NCBI GenBank assembly: GCA_015680685.1
Contig: MNCI01020774.1
Span: forward strand, 1-64,000
Origin: Gnetum montanum
Taxonomy: Eukaryota; Streptophyta; Gnetopsida; Gnetales; Gnetaceae
Reading direction: 5' to 3'
Length of the DNA stretch: 64,000 nucleotides
Part shown: one piece after another, positions 59,621 through 64,000 of the stretch
Layout of the letters: each line of letters starts with the position of its first letter
Position numbering within the stretch: the stretch's first letter is position 1
Made by a program: the position numbers and the translations under genes
The notes under the pieces: model-generated
What the model was told of the DNA's origin: nothing
What the model saw: only the letters and a program-made list of their open reading frames with translations
Database searches by the model: none

Positions 59621-61720
59621 TGTTTTGAGGATTGACCTAAGAGACATCAACAAAGAATGTAAAACATCAAAATAGGTCCATCACCAACATTCCTCTCTGT
59701 GCTTGATTCAATAGTTATTGAATCATGTTAAAGAATGCTTGTAATGATGAGATGGGGTTATGGTAAGATGATATAAGAGAAATACTATATTCAGTTGCAA
59801 GGGAATGGTCACGTGGGTTAACAATGAAATCCAAATGTTAACATCATAGTTACAACATGGCAATGACATGTTGGCTAATCGATGTAGTTTTCATGTTGTG
59901 TGCTTTAAAGTGTTGATCATAAGGTAATGTTTTTGAGGAATCAACACTCTGCTCCAAGGTAGTTTTGATAGTTAGGCTACTTCCTTTGCTTGTTTGGAGC
60001 CATTGATCTATCTTTTGGGCTTCATTAACCTCTCATCTTCTTGGAAATTTTCTCCCCAACCCCCCACCCCCTCTCTTTTTTGAGAGGTGAAACCTTCATT
60101 AGGTTTCATTGCCAAGGCCAAACTTAGTTTGGTTTTCTCCTTGAATGATATGTGTTACATCCAACGAACTTGATGGTGGATCATGACAAAGGGAATGTCA
60201 TGTGGTCACCATGCATGAGTGTCAAAGATAGGTCATCATTATTTTTCAAGTTAAGAAAGTTTATAATTAGGCTACAGGATTGTGGCTGAAAAGGGATAAT
60301 GGAAGTGATGTGAAATAAGCACTCTTGGTATGACAAGACAAGCTAACCAAATCTTATGCATCAAGGTCACACGGTAACTTGTTGATGTGATGATTTGCAC
60401 CTTTTCCATGACTTTAGGTTTTGTCCTACAAGCAAAAATCCAAGAGAACAAGAAAATAAGATAAAGACAACCATGTTGTTATAATATATTACATAGGGCT
60501 ACATGAGATAACTAGCAAACTAGGCCACCATAGACTATTATGAGTACAACATTAAGAGATATCTGTGTCATGTGCATCATATTTTATAAAGCTTGCAGTT
60601 CATTCATTATGCCAAATAGAGAGAGAGAGAGAGAGATGGAGGTTATGTAGGCTCACTTGTTGTAGATCACCAGAGTCATCAACACCAGTTATTCATTCAA
60701 ACCTATCAACAATGGTAAACAACATTATAAGAAAACATGTGAGTGTTAGAAGTAATTAGGGCTATGTGATGGCTTTGATGTTGCATTGCAAGGGTTTGAT
60801 GATCTCTTAAGCATGTTTAAGTTCTAGAGAGGAACTTGGTTTCATGTTTTTTCTCCTCACCATCATGCTTTCTACTAAGGAATACTCCATAATGTTTCTA
60901 GCTTCAAGGTCAATGGTAATCGGGCTACTTGAGGATATTAAGGTTATATGATAGAATGGTTTCAAGGCTTAAGGTTTGAAGATTTTAAGGTTAACTTGGT
61001 CTAATAACATCACGAGTGGGGCTTATTTAAGCTTTAAGGCCAATCAAATTTGCTTCCTCATTCCCTTAGCTTAACCCTACATGTCAACATAAGCACATCA
61101 AGTGGCACCTTTGTAATAAAATTGTAAAAATAATATAAAATAATTTAATAATAAAGTAGAGCTAAGTTAAAAGAAACTAAATCAATTCCAAACAAGGTCA
61201 AAATATGGGCAATGGAGGTCACTAGGAATAGATTAAGGTAAATATAGTGAAACAAAGGCCAAATGAAAGCCAAATGGAGGTCAAACCCATATAAAATGGT
61301 GTCAAACAACGTTCAAATAAGGATTTACTAAAGTCAAATGACATCAAACAATATCAAATCAAGCCAATTAAGGTTCGAAAAATGTCAATGATGGAGGAAT
61401 GTGATCAAAAAGGATCAAATCATGCAAAATTGATGAAAATGAAGTCAAATGATACCAAATGACATGACAATGATACATAATAATGTGAAATAAGTTCAAG
61501 GACAAAACATAGTTGGGAATAAGGCCAAACAAGGTAAGGTAGGTGACTTATGGCCCAACATGGCCAATCAAGGTCATATTTTGCCAATTTTAGGCCTTAG
61601 TAGGCCATGGTGGGAGGCTCCAAGGTTGATGGGAGAGTTTGGACACTTGGTAAGGTCACTTCGAGCCTATTTAAAGGCTAAAATAAGGTCCTTTTGAAAA
61701 AATACATAGGAACACAAAAG
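59621..61720 (-). other. Second Ogre copy: 3' UTR joined to the pre-RT region
   Basis: 59,690-60,660 matches the 3' UTR of the first copy. 60,790-61,110 matches 34,320-34,700 (for example TTAAG.ATGTTTAAGTT versus TTAAGCCTATTGAGGTT, and the CATAAGCACAT motif). The join lies between 60,660 and 60,790. A GA microsatellite lies at 60,619-60,636. No pol motif was found. Confidence 0.65.
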
Positions 61721-63430
61721 AAAATATGTTGGCCAACATATCTTTGATAGCCTCCAGTGTATCATTTACCAAAATATGAATTCTAGGGTTCATTAGGGTA
61801 AGTTTTGGGTTCCTAATGGTCTAAATTGATAGCAAAGTGGATTGGGAATGAAAATTGAATAACTTTGATGTCGATTTAACCTCATGAAGGCCCTAAACGC
61901 TATCAAAAGATAACAACTATGTTGGCGAGTGTAGTTTTGCGTAGAAAATTGATTATGGTGTTTCAAGTGTGAAATTTTTGCTCCAACAACCTTCCATGGC
62001 AATGCAAGGATCTCAAGGTTGTTGAATGATCATTTGGAAGCCAAAACAAGTTGATTTAAGATTAGTTTAAAGACAAAAACCTCAAAAATACACTGGCGAG
62101 CATACTTTTGAATGGATCCAGTGTATCTTTGATGAAAATTAATGTTTTCATGCTCAAATCAAGGTAAAATAATAGTTGGTTTCAAGATTAAAGGTTTCAG
62201 GCTCCTCCAGGATTCCCTAGTCAAACTTTAGGTCATTTGGAGTGTGACTAGGCTATCAAATCTACCTTCGAAATAAAAACTACACTAGCTATCATAGTTT
62301 TGGTTTCCTCTAGCATATTTTAATAGAAATCTTGATTTATAGATGGCTTAGAAGGTTAATCAACTAAGTTTTAGGGTTCTCAAGAATATTGGTGTCCATG
62401 GCTATGATCCAAGCTCAAAATTATTGATTTCAAAGGTCATTGTAACTTTGATTTTGCTAAGTTTCCCAAAAATATGCTAGCCAGTGTATTTGTGGGTGCC
62501 TCTAGCATATTTTTGTAGAAAATAATTAATTTTAACCATTTCAACTTAGTTTTTCATGGTTTGGTGGCTCTCAAAGGCTCCAGTGGGGTTCTAAGATTGG
62601 ATTGGTGCATTTGGAGGTTGAGTTGACATGTTGATGACTTGTTACTAGGTTTTCATGGAAAAGATACACTAGCTAGCATAGTTTTGGCCTCTTCTAGCAT
62701 ATCTTTTGAGTTTGCATGAGTTTTGATTCATTTTTGGCTTTATTTTTAGCTTTCTAAGGTCATCAGAGGCTCTGAGAAGGTCTAAAGGCTAAGGCTTGTA
62801 ATTTTTGATGTTTTGGAGGCCTTGTTGATTCATTTTGATTCCAATCTCTAAAATGATATACTAGCCAGTGTATGTTTGCCTTCTTCTAGTGTATCTTTTA
62901 GGGTTTCACCAATTTTAACCTATTTTTAACTTGTTATTTGGATTTCCAAAGTCACTAGGGCTTTGGGGAGGCATGGAGGCCAAGGTTTGCTACTTTGAAG
63001 GCTGTTTGATGATTTATTGATTTATTTGATGATGGATCTTCAAAAATATATACTAGCCAATGTAGTTTTTCAGTCCTCCTATGTATCGTTTCAAGAATCA
63101 TGAAGTTGACTTGCTTTTAGCAAGTTCTAGGAGATTCTAGAGCTACTGAAGGCTTCAACTAGTGTTTAAGGCTAGATGTGGTCATTTAAGGTTAATAGCA
63201 GGTCTAGTTAATGTTAATTATCTTAATCTCTAGTAAAAAAACACTAGCTAGCATATTTTTACCTCTATCTAATGTAGTATTCCAAAAATGTCTTATTTTA
63301 CGTGTGTTTTGGCTTTCCTTGATGTCTAGAATCTTTCGATTTCAATATTTGATTGTCAATTTTGCACAAGGCTTTAATGGCTTCCATGGATTAAGGGTGG
63401 GAAACTAGGAGGTGTATCTTAGGCATGGCT
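61720..63430 (+). repeat. Tandem array of ~190-bp units in the second Ogre copy
   Basis: Nine units with cores near 61,725, 61,917, 62,088, 62,279, 62,471, 62,663, 62,857, 63,047 and 63,239; spacing 190-194 bp except one of 171. Each unit has an ATACACTAGCTAGCATA-type core followed about 25 bp later by a second half-site (CTAGTGTATC or CTAGCATAT). Confidence 0.88.
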
Positions 63431-63900
63431 ATAGTTTGGATTCCATTCCAAGGATTATTTTGGTGTTAATCCCAACAAAGTTTTAGTTAGAAGTTCTAAA
63501 TCCCATTGTATTGGGATTTTTATTGGTTTACTTGGAAGGTTCCAAGTGGGAACCACCCAAACTTAAATTGTCATTAGGCATTAATTTTTCCACTAAACCA
63601 ACGTAATTTCTACTTTTCATATGTGAACATGGAGTCTATTGGATGTTATGGGGGAATTGTAGGCATGAGGTTCATGGTACCAACGCATAAGTGTTGGAAG
63701 GCTTTTAACATTGAAACATTGCATACACCATTTTTTTGAGCTTTGTTCTTACAAGTAGCACTTAGCATCAAGGCTTCTTGACTATTCTTGGCCCATAAGA
63801 TCCCACTTCCCAACGTATATTTGCTATTCTTTACCAAGGAAGTAACACAATTGCAAGGAAGCGAAGAATATTTAAAGGTTTTGGAGTTTGCTTGCCCAAG

Positions 63901-64000
63901 ATGTCAAAAAGAAGAGGATCTACTAACAAGAATCCATCCCTAGAGGAGGCAAATGCTATAGCCAAAGGGATCTCCCACTTACCAAGGTCCATCATTAGAA
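63901..64000 (+). pseudogene. First exon of the opposite-strand gene in the second Ogre copy (cut by window end)
   Basis: The ATG at 63,901 opens a frame that stays open to the window end (33 codons): MSKRRGSTNKNPS, then EEANAIAKGISHLPRS. It aligns with the start of the gene at 38.6 kb (RG....NP and LP-Arg/Lys-Ser shared at equal spacing) and lies at the same place relative to the tandem array. Unlike the first copy it has no stop in this stretch. Function unknown. Confidence 0.6.

Larger units (their letters stand above)
58447..64000 (-). mobile_element. Second Ogre-like copy, RT-integrase block deleted, cut by window end
   Basis: Left LTR 58,447-59,603, then the 3' UTR (59,604-60,660) matching 29,904-31,130. 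It jumps within about 120 bp to sequence matching 34,310 onward, so integrase, both RNases H and RT are missing. Next come the region matching 34,310-35,300, a ~190-bp tandem array and the start of the opposite-strand gene. It is inserted in the 3' UTR of element C. Gag and the other LTR would lie beyond the window. Confidence 0.8.

Overview
This window looks like nuclear, repeat-dense, AT-rich intergenic DNA of a flowering (or at least seed) plant. Nearly everything recognisable is plant LTR-retrotransposon sequence: Athila-like and Ogre/Tat-like Ty3/gypsy elements and a non-autonomous element with a Del/Tekay-style PBS and PPT, plus a LINE remnant and a tRNA-derived repeat. No intact host gene was found. 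All reading frames carry stops, most often TAG where related copies have Gln (CAG) or Trp (TGG), as expected from long-term cytosine-methylation decay. The species cannot be named from the sequence.

Layout. 1-1,080: decayed LINE (ORF1 zinc-knuckle end and a trace of ORF2). 1,080-4,095: unassigned AT-rich DNA. 4,096-13,963: full-length Athila-like element 'A' (+), with two LTRs, a tRNA-Asp-type PBS and one gag-PR-RT-RH-IN frame. 13,964-16,221: unassigned, with one tRNA-like/SINE candidate. 16,222 to about 50,400: a second, older Athila-like element 'B' (+). Its integrase is split by a 25.8-kb Ogre/Tat-like element (22,504-48,302, minus strand; TSD TCTTA on both sides). That Ogre is itself interrupted by a 5.8-kb non-autonomous LTR element (24,142-29,903, +; TSD CTCTC on both sides). 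From about 51,614 there is a third Athila-like element 'C' without recognisable pol. It carries a solo LTR of family A (56,462-57,490, TSD ATTTG on both sides) and a second Ogre-like copy (58,447 to the window end) whose RT-to-IN block is deleted.

Four things stand out. (1) The Ogre holds a multi-exon gene on the opposite strand, between its protease and its reverse transcriptase; the start of the same gene lies at the equivalent place in the second Ogre copy, in both cases just downstream of a tandem array of ~190-bp units. (2) The small nested element has LTRs, PBS and PPT but no gag/pol; it carries an intronless CCR4/nocturnin-class exonuclease-phosphatase (EEP) gene copy with all catalytic motifs in order. 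(3) Family-A LTRs carry an array of EcoRV-like palindromes just upstream of the TATA box with 3, 5 or about 10 sites; the whole 33-bp length difference between the two LTRs of element A equals the array difference. (4) In both Athila integrases the last catalytic acidic residue is Lys.

Edges of LTRs with TSDs are precise to a base or so. Domain and exon limits are approximate because they were read by eye through stops and frameshifts.
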